NCBI RefSeq assembly: GCF_000264295.1
Contig: NZ_AJXT01000036.1
Span: forward strand, 1-42,443
Length of the DNA stretch: 42,443 nt
Origin: Rhodanobacter spathiphylli B39
GTDB lineage: Bacteria > Pseudomonadota > Gammaproteobacteria > Xanthomonadales > Rhodanobacteraceae
Direction: 5' to 3'
Position 1 is the first letter of the stretch, and each line of letters starts with the position of its first letter. The notes beneath the pieces were generated by a model, which saw only the letters and a list, made by a program, of their open reading frames with translations, was not told where the DNA came from and ran no database searches. Below are positions 1-7,265 of the stretch, piece by piece. The translations under genes were made by a program, and so were the position numbers.

Positions 1-5
1 GAACT

Positions 6-132
6 AAAGGGGACGTGGCTAATTAAATCGGTTGGGGGGTACATGCCGCCATAGTGCTGCAGGTGGCTGACCAGATCTGCCGGCGGGCGCTCTGCCGAGG
101 GTGGCCTCGGCTTAATTGGCCACGTCTCTTTT
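6..132. repeat. Short inverted-repeat element (MITE/REP-IR-like)
   Basis: Positions 6-26 and 112-132 form terminal inverted repeats. The 15-base core gacgtggctaattaa (12-26) pairs with 112-126 with one mismatch, and flanking aaagg/cttttt sequence extends the match less perfectly. The roughly 85-base interior has no convincing ORF. The right end abuts the last codons of a TonB receptor, so it looks inserted into, or recombined at, that gene. The AAAGGGGAC-type end resembles sequences around REP-associated (IS200-like) transposases in gammaproteobacteria; that link is inference. Because the window starts at base 1, this could instead be the right edge of a larger element. Confidence 0.55.
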
Positions 133-227
133 TTGACGGCGAAACCGATCCGAACTACGGTCGTACGCTGTCGTACCAGACCCCGCGCACTGTTCGCCTG
201 GGCGTACGTTACGACTTCTCGCTGTAA
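132..227 (+). pseudogene. C-terminal fragment of a TonB-dependent receptor (Oar-like)
   Basis: The frame ending in TAA at 225-227 encodes GETDPNYGRTLSYQTPRTVR followed by LGVRYDFSL. An aromatic C-terminal beta-strand ending in a YDF-type motif is the outer-membrane assembly signal of TonB-dependent receptors, and the YGR-SYQTPR lead-in is typical of Oar-like/carboxypeptidase-regulated receptors. Upstream of about 132 the receptor similarity stops and the inverted-repeat element begins, with an in-frame stop at 24-26. Either the receptor gene was disrupted, leaving this tail, or the real gene lies left of the window and acquired the element near its 3' end. Only about 31 codons are visible, so family assignment rests on the last strands. 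Confidence 0.6.
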
Positions 228-236
228 TTCAACACC

Positions 237-303
237 GCCGGGGGGCAACCCCCGGCACCGCTGCCCAGAGTTGAGCCGCCGGTAACCCCGGCGGCTTTTT
301 TTT
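237..303 (+). terminator. Tandem hairpins, the second an intrinsic terminator
   Basis: The first stem, 237-244 with 249-256 (GCCGGGGG/CCCCCGGC), has no T tract. The second, 274-282 with 288-296 (AGCCGCCGG pairing with CCGGCGGCT), is followed by eight T residues at 296-303. The second is a textbook Rho-independent terminator for the receptor gene that ends at 227. Confidence 0.9.
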
Positions 304-659
304 GGATCAAGAAACCCTGGTGAGGAGGGACGGTGGTGTCGAGCGCATAAGTGCGTTGAAGACGCCCCCTTCGTCACCGGACCAAGCCGTGTCTCGTTTC
401 GCGAAGGTGCTTGCGGTCCGACTGGTTGAAGGCTGGCAGATCATCGAGAGCGCCGTTCCGCCGTACGAAGCGCGGCCCACGGGTTGTTCACGATAGCGGG
501 CAAAGCTCAGTCGCTCTTCACGTGCTGCGCCAGGCAATGAACGCAATGCTCGGGCCTGCCGCCGACGCGCCGCTGCAAGCGCCGCCTGCTTGGCCGCCTC
601 ACCGACCGATTGTCACAATCCCCCTGCACGATGGCGGCAGTCGATTCGAGGACACCGCC
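304..659. other. Intergenic stretch with a palindrome upstream of the acyltransferase
   Basis: No convincing gene is seen in these 356 bases. A 64-codon frame at 302-496 lacks a good ribosome site and any recognisable feature. The open frame of the next gene runs back to 411, but the codons before 660 look non-coding. The notable element is a perfect 13-base palindrome GATTGTCACAATC at 608-620, 40 bases before the chosen start of the acyltransferase. It could be an operator or part of the promoter region. Nothing else stands out. Confidence 0.5.
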
Positions 660-2381
660 ATGCTGAGTATCGAGCAGTCACTGGTCGAGCGCCTGCCGTG
701 GCTCGCGCGGTATCCGGCCATCCGTCGCCCGGTGTCGGGCATGCTCGGGCGGCTGGCCGACGAGGACGGTTTCAATCGCGTGCTGAGCCGGGTCGGCACG
801 GCCGAGGGTTTCGATTTTGTCGAGCGGGTGCTGGATGTGCTGGGCACCAGCTGTCAGCTCAACCTGCGCGAACGCGAACACATCCCGCTGGAGGGTCCGC
901 TGCTGGTGGTGGCCAATCATCCGCTGGGGATGCAGGACGCACTGGCGCTGCTGCAGCTGATCGGTTCGGTGCGCCCTGACGTGCGCATCCTCGGCAACGA
1001 CTGGCTGGCGACGGTGCCGCAACTGGGTCGGCTGCTGCTGCCGGTGGATGTGTTCGGCAAGGGTGCGGCATCGCAGCTGCGCGGGATCTACCGTGCGCTC
1101 GACGATGGCCAGGCGCTGATCATCTTTCCCGCTGGCGAGGTGTCGCGGATGCGCCCCGATGGCGTGCGCGACGGGCGCTGGTCGGACGGTTTTGCGCGGC
1201 TGGCATTGCGGCGAAATGTACCGGTGTTGCCGGTGCACGTGGCCGCGCGCAATTCGACGATGTTCTACGGCATGTCGATGCTGGCCAGGCCGCTGAGCAC
1301 GGCGATGCTGCCCCGCGAGGCGGTGGCGCCGGGCAGCCGGCGCATCGGTTTCAGCATCGGCGCGCTGGTGGCGGCGAGCGAGCTTGCACAGCGCAGCGGT
1401 GGCTCGCCGACGCAGGCGGCCAGGTTGATGCGACGGCATGTGTATCGGGTCGGCCGGCATCGTGGGCTGATCTTCGGTGGCCAGGCGCCGCTGGCGCATC
1501 CGGAGCCGGCCGGGCAGGTGGCGGCCGAACTGGCGCGTGCCGAGCTGCTGGCCGAACTCAACGATGGCAAGCAACTGCTGTTGCTCAAGGGCAGTGCCGA
1601 CAGCGCGGTGCTGCGCGAGATCGGCCGCCTGCGCGAGCTGACCTTCCGCAAGGTCGGCGAGGGCGTGGGTGCGCGTCGCGACCTGGATGCGTTCGATCCG
1701 CACTACGAGCATCTGGTGTTGTGGGACGGCAAGGCGTTGCGCATCGCCGGGTCGTACCGGTTTGGCCATGGCGGCAAGCTGCTGGCCGAACGGGGCATGC
1801 AGGGCCTGTATACCTCCGGCCTGTTCGACTATTCGCCGGCGCTGGAATCGCGGCTGGCGCAGGGACTGGAACTGGGGCGCAGTTTCATTGCGCCGGCGTA
1901 CTGGCGTTCGCGCGCGCTGGACCAGTTGTGGCAGGGCATCGGCCTGTACCTGCAACGCCACCCCGGGCTGCGTTACCTGTTCGGCCCGGTGAGCATGTCG
2001 GTCAGCCTGCCGCGCGAGGCGCGCGAATGGATCGCCGCCGCGCACCAGCACTATTTCGGTGCGCCGGGGCTGGCGGCGGCCAGGCAGCCGTTCGTGATCT
2101 CCGCGGAAGTCAGCCAGGGCGTGCGACAGGCGCTGGAAGGACTGGACGCTCCCGCCGGCCTGGGCAAGCTGAAGCATCATCTGGATGCGCTGGGCGTGAG
2201 CCTGCCGGTGCTGTATCGCCAGTATGTCGACCTGGTCGAGCCGTCGGGCGTGCAGTTCCTGGACTTCGGCGAAGACCCCGGTTTCTCCGGCTGCGTCGAC
2301 GGACTGGTGATGCTGGACCTGGCGGCGCTCAAGCCCGCCAAGCGGGCACGCTATCTGGGCAAGCCGGCCGGCGCCGCCTGA
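660..2381 (+). CDS. Bifunctional acyltransferase, OlsF-like (LPLAT + GNAT)
   Basis: A 573-residue protein with two acyltransferase modules. The N-terminal lysophospholipid acyltransferase domain (about residues 70-260) carries the NHPLGMQD block at 86-93, in the NHPxG...E/D style of hemolysin/OlsF-type members, and FPAGEVSR at 156-163. The C-terminal half (about 300-500) resembles the GNAT-like OlsB/hemolysin N-acyltransferase fold (FRKVGEGVGARRDLDAFD, GSYRFG, GLYTSGLFDYS). Fusions of this order are known as OlsF, which makes ornithine lipids by N- and O-acylation, so membrane aminolipid synthesis is the likely role. The start at 660 was chosen over 411 because GAGG lies about ten bases upstream and similarity begins there. 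The gene stands alone; the function is inferred from domain order. Confidence 0.75.
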   Translation: MLSIEQSLVERLPWLARYPAIRRPVSGMLGRLADEDGFNRVLSRVGTAEGFDFVERVLDVLGTSCQLNLREREHIPLEGPLLVVANHPLGMQDALALLQLIGSVRPDVRILGNDWLATVPQLGRLLLPVDVFGKGAASQLRGIYRALDDGQALIIFPAGEVSRMRPDGVRDGRWSDGFARLALRRNVPVLPVHVAARNSTMFYGMSMLARPLSTAMLPREAVAPGSRRIGFSIGALVAASELAQRSGGSPTQAARLMRRHVYRVGRHRGLIFGGQAPLAHPEPAGQVAAELARAELLAELNDGKQLLLLKGSADSAVLREIGRLRELTFRKVGEGVGARRDLDAFDPHYEHLVLWDGKALRIAGSYRFGHGGKLLAERGMQGLYTSGLFDYSPALESRLAQGLELGRSFIAPAYWRSRALDQLWQGIGLYLQRHPGLRYLFGPVSMSVSLPREAREWIAAAHQHYFGAPGLAAARQPFVISAEVSQGVRQALEGLDAPAGLGKLKHHLDALGVSLPVLYRQYVDLVEPSGVQFLDFGEDPGFSGCVDGLVMLDLAALKPAKRARYLGKPAGAA

Positions 2382-2646
2382 CATCCGGAACCGCCCCTGA
2401 AATCGCGACGCCCCGGTCCTTGCCATAGCGGCGGCGTCGGATCGCCAGGCCGGAACGCACCGACAGCATCTGCGCCTGATCGCGCCTGCCCATCTCGCGG
2501 TCGGCGGCCATGGCTGCCGGCCGGGGGAACTGGCATGGCGCGACACGCGGACTTGCGCAATTCGTGCTCAGGGTCTGCTTCCGCCACCTTGCCAGGCATG
2601 GTCCGCGTTGTAGGCTCTGCTGCGTTCACGAGATTGGCGAGGGCAC

Positions 2647-3126
2647 ATGGGCCAGAGTCCCGAACTGTTGCGGCGCCTGCTGCGGGCGAAGGACCGGATG
2701 GATGGGTCACCCCACGAAGAGTGGCCGGTGCGTCGGCTGGCGCAGGTAAGCGCGGTGTCGGCAGCGCATTTTGCGCGCTCGTTCCGGGGTGCGTTCGGCA
2801 TGCCGCCGCACCGCTATCTGCTCACCCGGCGCATCGAGCGCGCCACGGCGTTGCTGCGCGATACCGATATGGCCGTCACCGAGATCGCGCTGCAGACTGG
2901 CTGGAGCAGCATCGGCACCTTCGGGCGGATCTTCCGCGACATCACCGGCGAGAGCCCGGGGGAGTTCCGCGCACGCCAGCGGGCGATGCCGCACGGGCAC
3001 GGGCGTGTTCCGGAGTGCATCGTGCGCGCCGCGCATCGGCCCGATCTCAAGAGCGCAGTTTCGGAGAAGCGGCGCAGCGCGGTGGCCGGTAAAAAGGCAC
3101 TCCAATCCACGGAGGTTCCACCATGA
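2647..3126 (+). CDS. AraC family transcriptional regulator (short, HTH only)
   Basis: This 159-residue protein is almost entirely an AraC-type double helix-turn-helix domain. The first HTH is around residues 28-50 (VRRLAQVSAVSAAHFARSF), and the second around 75-100 (VTEIALQTGWSSIGTFGRIF). It is followed by the conserved G-x-SP-x-EFR ending and a basic tail. There is no sensor domain, so it may respond through a partner or through abundance. GAGGGC precedes the ATG. Its stop codon overlaps the start of the VOC-family gene (ATGA at 3123-3126), which implies translational coupling and joint function. The 265 bases upstream hold no recognised gene. Confidence 0.85.
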   Translation: MGQSPELLRRLLRAKDRMDGSPHEEWPVRRLAQVSAVSAAHFARSFRGAFGMPPHRYLLTRRIERATALLRDTDMAVTEIALQTGWSSIGTFGRIFRDITGESPGEFRARQRAMPHGHGRVPECIVRAAHRPDLKSAVSEKRRSAVAGKKALQSTEVPP

Positions 3127-3548
3127 CCCAAGGTGTCGATGTAGCCGGACTGTATGTCCGTGACCAGGATGAGGCGCTCGCGTTCTATGTCGGGAAGCTG
3201 GGCTTTGTCGTCCATGCCGATGCGCGCAACGGCGACTATCGCTGGCTGACCGTGCGGCATCCGGAGCAGCCCTCGTTCCAGCTCGGCCTGTTCCGGCCGG
3301 GGCCGCCGATGCATGACGCGGCGACCGCGCAGACGCTCTGCGAAATGGTGGCCAAGGGCGCGATGCCGCCGCTGGTGCTGGTGGTGGACGACTGCCGGGC
3401 GGCCTTCGAGCGGCTGCAGGCGCTGGGCGTGGAATTCACCCAGGAACCCACCAGCCGCTACGGCACCGTCGACGCGGGCTTCCGCGATCCCTCGGGCAAT
3501 GGCTGGAAGATGATCGAGGCGAAGGCGTCGGCGCAGGGGGCGGCATGA
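3123..3548 (+). CDS. VOC (glyoxalase/bleomycin-resistance) family protein
   Basis: A 141-residue vicinal-oxygen-chelate protein. It starts with the beta-strand pattern of the family (VAGLYVRDQDEALAFYVGKL), has the mid-protein VLVVDDCRAAFERLQALGV repeat, and ends with the typical FRDPSGNGWKMIE strand whose Glu is usually a metal ligand. Members include glyoxalases, dioxygenases and drug-binding proteins; the substrate cannot be read from the sequence. It is coupled to the AraC gene upstream and to a small membrane protein downstream, each through an ATGA overlap. An AraC/VOC pairing often points to detoxification of a small electrophile or drug, which is inference here. Confidence 0.85.
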   Translation: MTQGVDVAGLYVRDQDEALAFYVGKLGFVVHADARNGDYRWLTVRHPEQPSFQLGLFRPGPPMHDAATAQTLCEMVAKGAMPPLVLVVDDCRAAFERLQALGVEFTQEPTSRYGTVDAGFRDPSGNGWKMIEAKASAQGAA

Positions 3549-3760
3549 GCGCGAGCCAGTGGATCCGCCAGAGCCATCGCTGGCTGTCGATCGTGTTCAC
3601 CCTCACCGTGATCGCGAACTTCGCCTGGCGCGGCATGAGCCCGCACGAACCGCCGGCGTGGCTGACCTACTCGCCGCTGCCGCCGCTGTTCGCGCAGTTG
3701 TTCAGCGGCCTGTACCTGTTCGCGCTGCCGTATGTCGCGAGGCGGCGTATCAAGGCGTGA
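3545..3760 (+). CDS. Small membrane protein
   Basis: A 71-residue protein with two predicted membrane segments, about residues 13-29 (LSIVFTLTVIANFAW) and 45-64 (LPPLFAQLFSGLYLFALPYV), and a basic C-terminus (ARRRIKA). It starts inside the stop codon of the VOC gene (ATGA at 3545-3548), so the three genes form one coupled unit. I do not recognise a named family, although short two-helix proteins are common next to VOC proteins in this group. Function unknown. Confidence 0.75.
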   Translation: MSASQWIRQSHRWLSIVFTLTVIANFAWRGMSPHEPPAWLTYSPLPPLFAQLFSGLYLFALPYVARRRIKA

Positions 3761-3780
3761 GGCCGTAGCACGCGGTCGCT

Positions 3781-5073
3781 TCAGCCGGCCGCCACCGGCG
3801 CGGGTCGCTCCATCCCGATGCTGCGCAGCGCCGGGCTGCGCATGCAGGTCAGGGCGATCGCGGTGAGCAGCAGGCCGGCGCCGGCGAACAGGTCGGTGAG
3901 CGGGATCAACCTGAGCAGGCTGCCGGCGATCGCGGCCGAGATCGGCCCCAGGCCCATGAAGGTGAACATCAGCACGCTCATGGCGCGGCCCATCATCTCC
4001 GGCGCCACCCGGCGCTGGATCCAGCTGACGATGGCGATCTGCGCGATGCCGGCGAGCACGCCGGTGGCGGCCAGCAGCACCGCGCCGGTGACCGTCGCAT
4101 GCACCAGCGCCAACGTGGCCAGGGCCAGGCCGGCGAGGCTGTCGATGGTCAGCACCATCAGGCCGAGGCGGCCGCGCATGATGCGGCTGGCGTGGCCGGA
4201 CAGGAAACTGCCCAGCAGCATGCCGCCGCCGTTGGCAGTCATCAGGATGCCCAGCGAGGCGGCGCCCAGATCCATCCGCGTATCGGCCAGCACCGGCAAG
4301 CCCACCTGCAGCGGGCCGCCGACGAACACCGAGACCACCGCCGCGTAGAGCATGAACGCGCGCAGCGGCAGGTCGGCCCAGATCATCCGCACGCCGCTGG
4401 CCACGTTGGCCAGCACGCCGCCCGCGGCGGGTTTCGGATCGAAGTCGCTGTGCACGCGGATCAGCAGCAGCGATGCCAGCGAGAAGGCGAAGCTGACCGC
4501 GTCGACGGCGAATGCCAGGCCCAGCCCTTCGGCATCCTGCATGGCCTGCGGCTGTGCGCCGTGCGTGCCCACGCTGATCACCACGCCGGCCAGCGCCGGG
4601 CCGACGAACATGCTGAGCTGGCGCATGCCCATCACCAGCGCGTTGGCCGGTTGCAGCTGATCCTTGCGCACCAGTTGCGGCAGGATTGCCGAGCCGGCCG
4701 GGTAGGCGAACGCGGTGGACAGGCCGATGCCCAGCGCGATCAGGTACACCAGCCACATGCGGATGTCGCCCAGCAGCACCAGCGCGGCCAGCAGCGCCAC
4801 CAGCAGCGCGTTCACCCCGCGCGCGGCCAGCAGCACGCGGCGCGGCGACAGCCGGTCCACCAGTGCGCCGCCGATCAGCATGAACAGCGCGCGCGGCAGC
4901 GCCATCGCCGCCAGTACCAGGCCCAGCGCGGCGGGGTTGCCGGTGAGCTTCAGCACCAGCCACGGCAGCGCCACCAGGGTGAACTGGTCGCCCAGCATCG
5001 AGATCGTGCTGCCGCCGAACAGCAGGCGGAAGTTGTGGTTGGCGAAAACGGAATCGCGGTGGGCGGTGGCCAT
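3781..5073 (-). CDS. MFS transporter, EntS/MFS_3-like exporter
   Basis: A 430-residue, strongly hydrophobic protein. It has the N-terminal FANHNFRLLFGGSTISMLGD start seen in EntS/macrolide-exporter-type members of the major facilitator superfamily. The loop 2-3 motif appears as GGALVDRLSPRRVLL. Length and hydrophobic pattern fit about 10-12 membrane helices in the inner membrane. It probably exports a small molecule such as a siderophore or drug; the substrate is not predictable. It lies 60 bases downstream of the DUF2239 gene on the same strand and is probably co-transcribed from that promoter. Its stop is 20 bases from the convergent small membrane gene. Confidence 0.8.
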   Translation of the reverse strand: MATAHRDSVFANHNFRLLFGGSTISMLGDQFTLVALPWLVLKLTGNPAALGLVLAAMALPRALFMLIGGALVDRLSPRRVLLAARGVNALLVALLAALVLLGDIRMWLVYLIALGIGLSTAFAYPAGSAILPQLVRKDQLQPANALVMGMRQLSMFVGPALAGVVISVGTHGAQPQAMQDAEGLGLAFAVDAVSFAFSLASLLLIRVHSDFDPKPAAGGVLANVASGVRMIWADLPLRAFMLYAAVVSVFVGGPLQVGLPVLADTRMDLGAASLGILMTANGGGMLLGSFLSGHASRIMRGRLGLMVLTIDSLAGLALATLALVHATVTGAVLLAATGVLAGIAQIAIVSWIQRRVAPEMMGRAMSVLMFTFMGLGPISAAIAGSLLRLIPLTDLFAGAGLLLTAIALTCMRSPALRSIGMERPAPVAAG

Positions 5074-5133
5074 CGGTGGGTTCGCAGGTCGGGTGGCTGA
5101 GCGGGATGAAAATGCAATGGGCTGCCGCCCGGG

Positions 5134-5721
5134 TCAGCCGGCGTCCGCGCGCTCGTCCCAGGCGATCGCCGCCAGCTGTTGCAGGTGCGCGCTCACGTCC
5201 GCCGGCCACGCGGCGATCAGCGCGCCGAAGCGCTCGCGGTCGCCGCGGTAGAAGGCGCGCGAGGCTTCCTCGTAACCCGGTTCGTCGCCGGCCATCACGC
5301 GCATGAAGCGATCGACCGATTCGATCGCCTGGCGTGCGCGCTCCTTCGCGCCACCCTGGCGGATGGACTGCTCGACCAGTCGCCGCAGCACCGCCGAGGC
5401 GCCGCCGGGTTGCTGGCCCAGCCAGTCCCAGTGTCGTGGCAGCAGGGTGACTTCGCGTGGCACCACGCCCAGCTTGGGGCGACCGGGTCCGCGGTTGGCC
5501 GGCTCGGCGGGTGTGGCAGGTGCCAGCCGGGCCAGCACGTCGTCGACGCTGCCGCGGAAGTCGATCTCGATCGGCCGGCTGTCGCGCTCGTCGAACACCA
5601 GCAGCGGTCCGGCGGCGCCCGCGTCCAGGCGCTGTTTGGCGGCACGGGCGACATCGGCCAGGGCGCCCTGGCCGATCCGCTGCGGGCCGTCGAAGGCGAT
5701 GCAGGAGGTGGTTGGCAACAT
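5134..5721 (-). CDS. DUF2239 family protein
   Basis: A 195-residue soluble protein matching DUF2239. It has an N-terminal part (CIAFDGPQRIGQGALADVA), a central GRPKLGVVPREVTLLPRHWD segment with an AT-hook-like GRPK, then GGASAVLRRLVEQSIRQG and a C-terminal helical region (YEEASRAFYRGDRERF). The family has no established biochemical role. The RPREVTLLPRHWDWL-type block and the following helix have a helix-turn-helix or ribbon-helix-helix flavour, so DNA binding is a reasonable guess. The start at 5721 is preferred over an upstream ATG at 5910 because the promoter and direct repeats sit between them. It is followed by the MFS gene. Confidence 0.8.
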   Translation of the reverse strand: MLPTTSCIAFDGPQRIGQGALADVARAAKQRLDAGAAGPLLVFDERDSRPIEIDFRGSVDDVLARLAPATPAEPANRGPGRPKLGVVPREVTLLPRHWDWLGQQPGGASAVLRRLVEQSIRQGGAKERARQAIESVDRFMRVMAGDEPGYEEASRAFYRGDRERFGALIAAWPADVSAHLQQLAAIAWDERADAG

Positions 5722-5725
5722 GTTT

Positions 5726-5792
5726 TGTCCGGGTAAATTCGTTTGGCGGATTTTATACGGATCAAATCCCCTGTCAATACTGCCCGGGTAAA
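5726..5792 (-). promoter_or_regulatory. Promoter of the DUF2239-MFS unit bracketed by direct repeats
   Basis: On the reverse strand, TTGACA (5777-5772) and TAAAAT (5755-5750) are 16 bases apart, a strong sigma-70-type promoter. A 12-base repeat tg(t/c)ccgggtaaa occurs at 5726-5737, between the -10 box and the start codon, and at 5781-5792, just upstream of the -35 box. The copies are 55 bases apart and differ at one base. Two copies flanking one promoter suggest an operator pair, possibly for autoregulation by the DUF2239 protein (inference). Confidence 0.65.
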
Positions 5793-5870
5793 AAGCGAGA
5801 TGCGGCCGGGCATTCCCGCCCGCCGCGTGCGCCTTGTATGGTTGAGGCTTTCCACCCGAAAGGACTACGG

Positions 5871-7265
5871 ATGACCAAGCGTCTGCGCACGGCCAGCTTG
5901 CTGGTTTCACTCGGTGTACTTGCCGCCACCGCGATTCCCCTGCCGTCAGCGGCCGCGGAACTCGCCGTGCCGCCGATCGCCTACCACCAGCGCACCTTGC
6001 CGAACGGCTTGCAGGTGCTCAGCGTGGAGGATCACGCCAGCCCCAACGTGGCGGTGCAGATGTGGTACCACGTCGGCTCGAAGGACGACCCGCAGGGACG
6101 CTCCGGTTTCGCGCACCTGTTCGAGCACCTGATGTTCAAGAGCACGAAGCACATGCACGCCGAGCAGTTCGACCGGCTGACCGAGGACGTGGGCGGCGCG
6201 AACAACGCCTCCACCGGCGACGACGTCACCAACTATTTCGAGATCGTGCCCAGCAACCACCTGCAGACCCTGCTGTGGGCCGAGGCGGAACGGTTGTCCA
6301 ACCTCAACGTGGACGAGAAGAACTTCAAGTCCGAGCGCGCCGTGGTGGAAGAGGAATACCGCCAGAGCGTGCTGGCCAATCCTTACGGCAAGCTGTTCAA
6401 CGCGATCGATCCGAAGTCGTACACGGTGCACCCGTACCAGCGCCCGACCATCGGCAGCATCGAGGATCTGGAAGCGGCGTCGCTGCAGAACGTGATCGAC
6501 TTCCACGGCACCTTCTATCGTCCCGACAACGCCACCCTGATCGTCGCCGGCGACTTCGACCCGAAGCAGCTCAATGCCTGGGTCGACCAGTACTTCGGCG
6601 GGATCGCGAAACCGGCCACGCCGATTCCGCAGGTCACCGCGAAGGAACCCGCGCGCAGCAAGGACCAGCACTACACCGTCACCAGCGAGACCGCGCCGCT
6701 GCCCGGCGTGGCGATCACCTGGCTGATCCCGCCGGCGTCCGACAGCGCCGACAGCATCGCCCTGAAAGTGGCGGCGGCGCTGCTGTCGCAGGGCGAATCC
6801 TCGCGCCTGTACCAGTCGCTGGTGTATCGCCACCAGGTTGCCCAGGAAGCGGGCGCCGATGCCGACAGCCGCGTCGGCCCGGGCCTGTTCACCGCCTACG
6901 CGATCCTCGCCAGCGGCCACCAGCCGGCCGAGGCGGCCAAGCTGCTGCATGAAGAGATCATCTGGCTGGCGACCCAGCCGATTCCCGACGCCGAGCTGGA
7001 CAAGGTGAAGACCCAGTTGCTCACCTCCGCGCTGAAACAGCGCCAGACCGCCGAGGGCCTGGCGTTCGCCCTGGGCCAGGCCAGCCTGATCGACGGCAAC
7101 GTGGAGCGCGTCAACACCGACCTGGATGCCTTGCAGAAGGTCAGCGAGAAAGACGTGCACCGGGTGTTGCAGAAATACGTCACCGGCGCGCACAGCGTCA
7201 CCATCGACTACCTGCCGCAGGCTGCCGCAGCCAAGCCGGCCGCCGCACAGGGAGCAGTGAAATGA
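5871..7265 (+). CDS. M16 family zinc metallopeptidase (catalytic subunit)
   Basis: A 464-residue exported insulinase-type peptidase. The signal peptide covers about residues 1-27 (ending SAAAE). The inverted zinc motif HLFEH is at 82-86 (HxxEH), and the distal glutamate lies in the VVEEEYR cluster at 160-162, the family spacing. The second M16 domain starts around residue 210 (FYRPDNATLIVAGDF). It probably degrades peptides in the periplasm or envelope. AAAGGA stands about eight bases before the chosen ATG; the upstream open frame to 5457 is antisense to DUF2239 and was rejected. Its stop overlaps the next start (ATGA at 7262-7265), so the two M16 proteins are probably made together as a heterodimer. 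Confidence 0.92.
   Translation: MTKRLRTASLLVSLGVLAATAIPLPSAAAELAVPPIAYHQRTLPNGLQVLSVEDHASPNVAVQMWYHVGSKDDPQGRSGFAHLFEHLMFKSTKHMHAEQFDRLTEDVGGANNASTGDDVTNYFEIVPSNHLQTLLWAEAERLSNLNVDEKNFKSERAVVEEEYRQSVLANPYGKLFNAIDPKSYTVHPYQRPTIGSIEDLEAASLQNVIDFHGTFYRPDNATLIVAGDFDPKQLNAWVDQYFGGIAKPATPIPQVTAKEPARSKDQHYTVTSETAPLPGVAITWLIPPASDSADSIALKVAAALLSQGESSRLYQSLVYRHQVAQEAGADADSRVGPGLFTAYAILASGHQPAEAAKLLHEEIIWLATQPIPDAELDKVKTQLLTSALKQRQTAEGLAFALGQASLIDGNVERVNTDLDALQKVSEKDVHRVLQKYVTGAHSVTIDYLPQAAAAKPAAAQGAVK

Noticed and set aside
302..496. A 64-codon forward frame after the first terminator
   Set aside because: The initiation codon overlaps the terminator T tract, there is no ribosome site and no family resemblance.
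2329..2511. A 60-codon reverse frame between the acyltransferase and AraC genes
   Set aside because: Basic low-complexity sequence overlapping the 3' end of the acyltransferase; no ribosome site seen.
678..2546. A 622-codon reverse frame over the acyltransferase
   Set aside because: Shadow of the forward gene with recurrent His/Arg/Gln and no recognisable domain.
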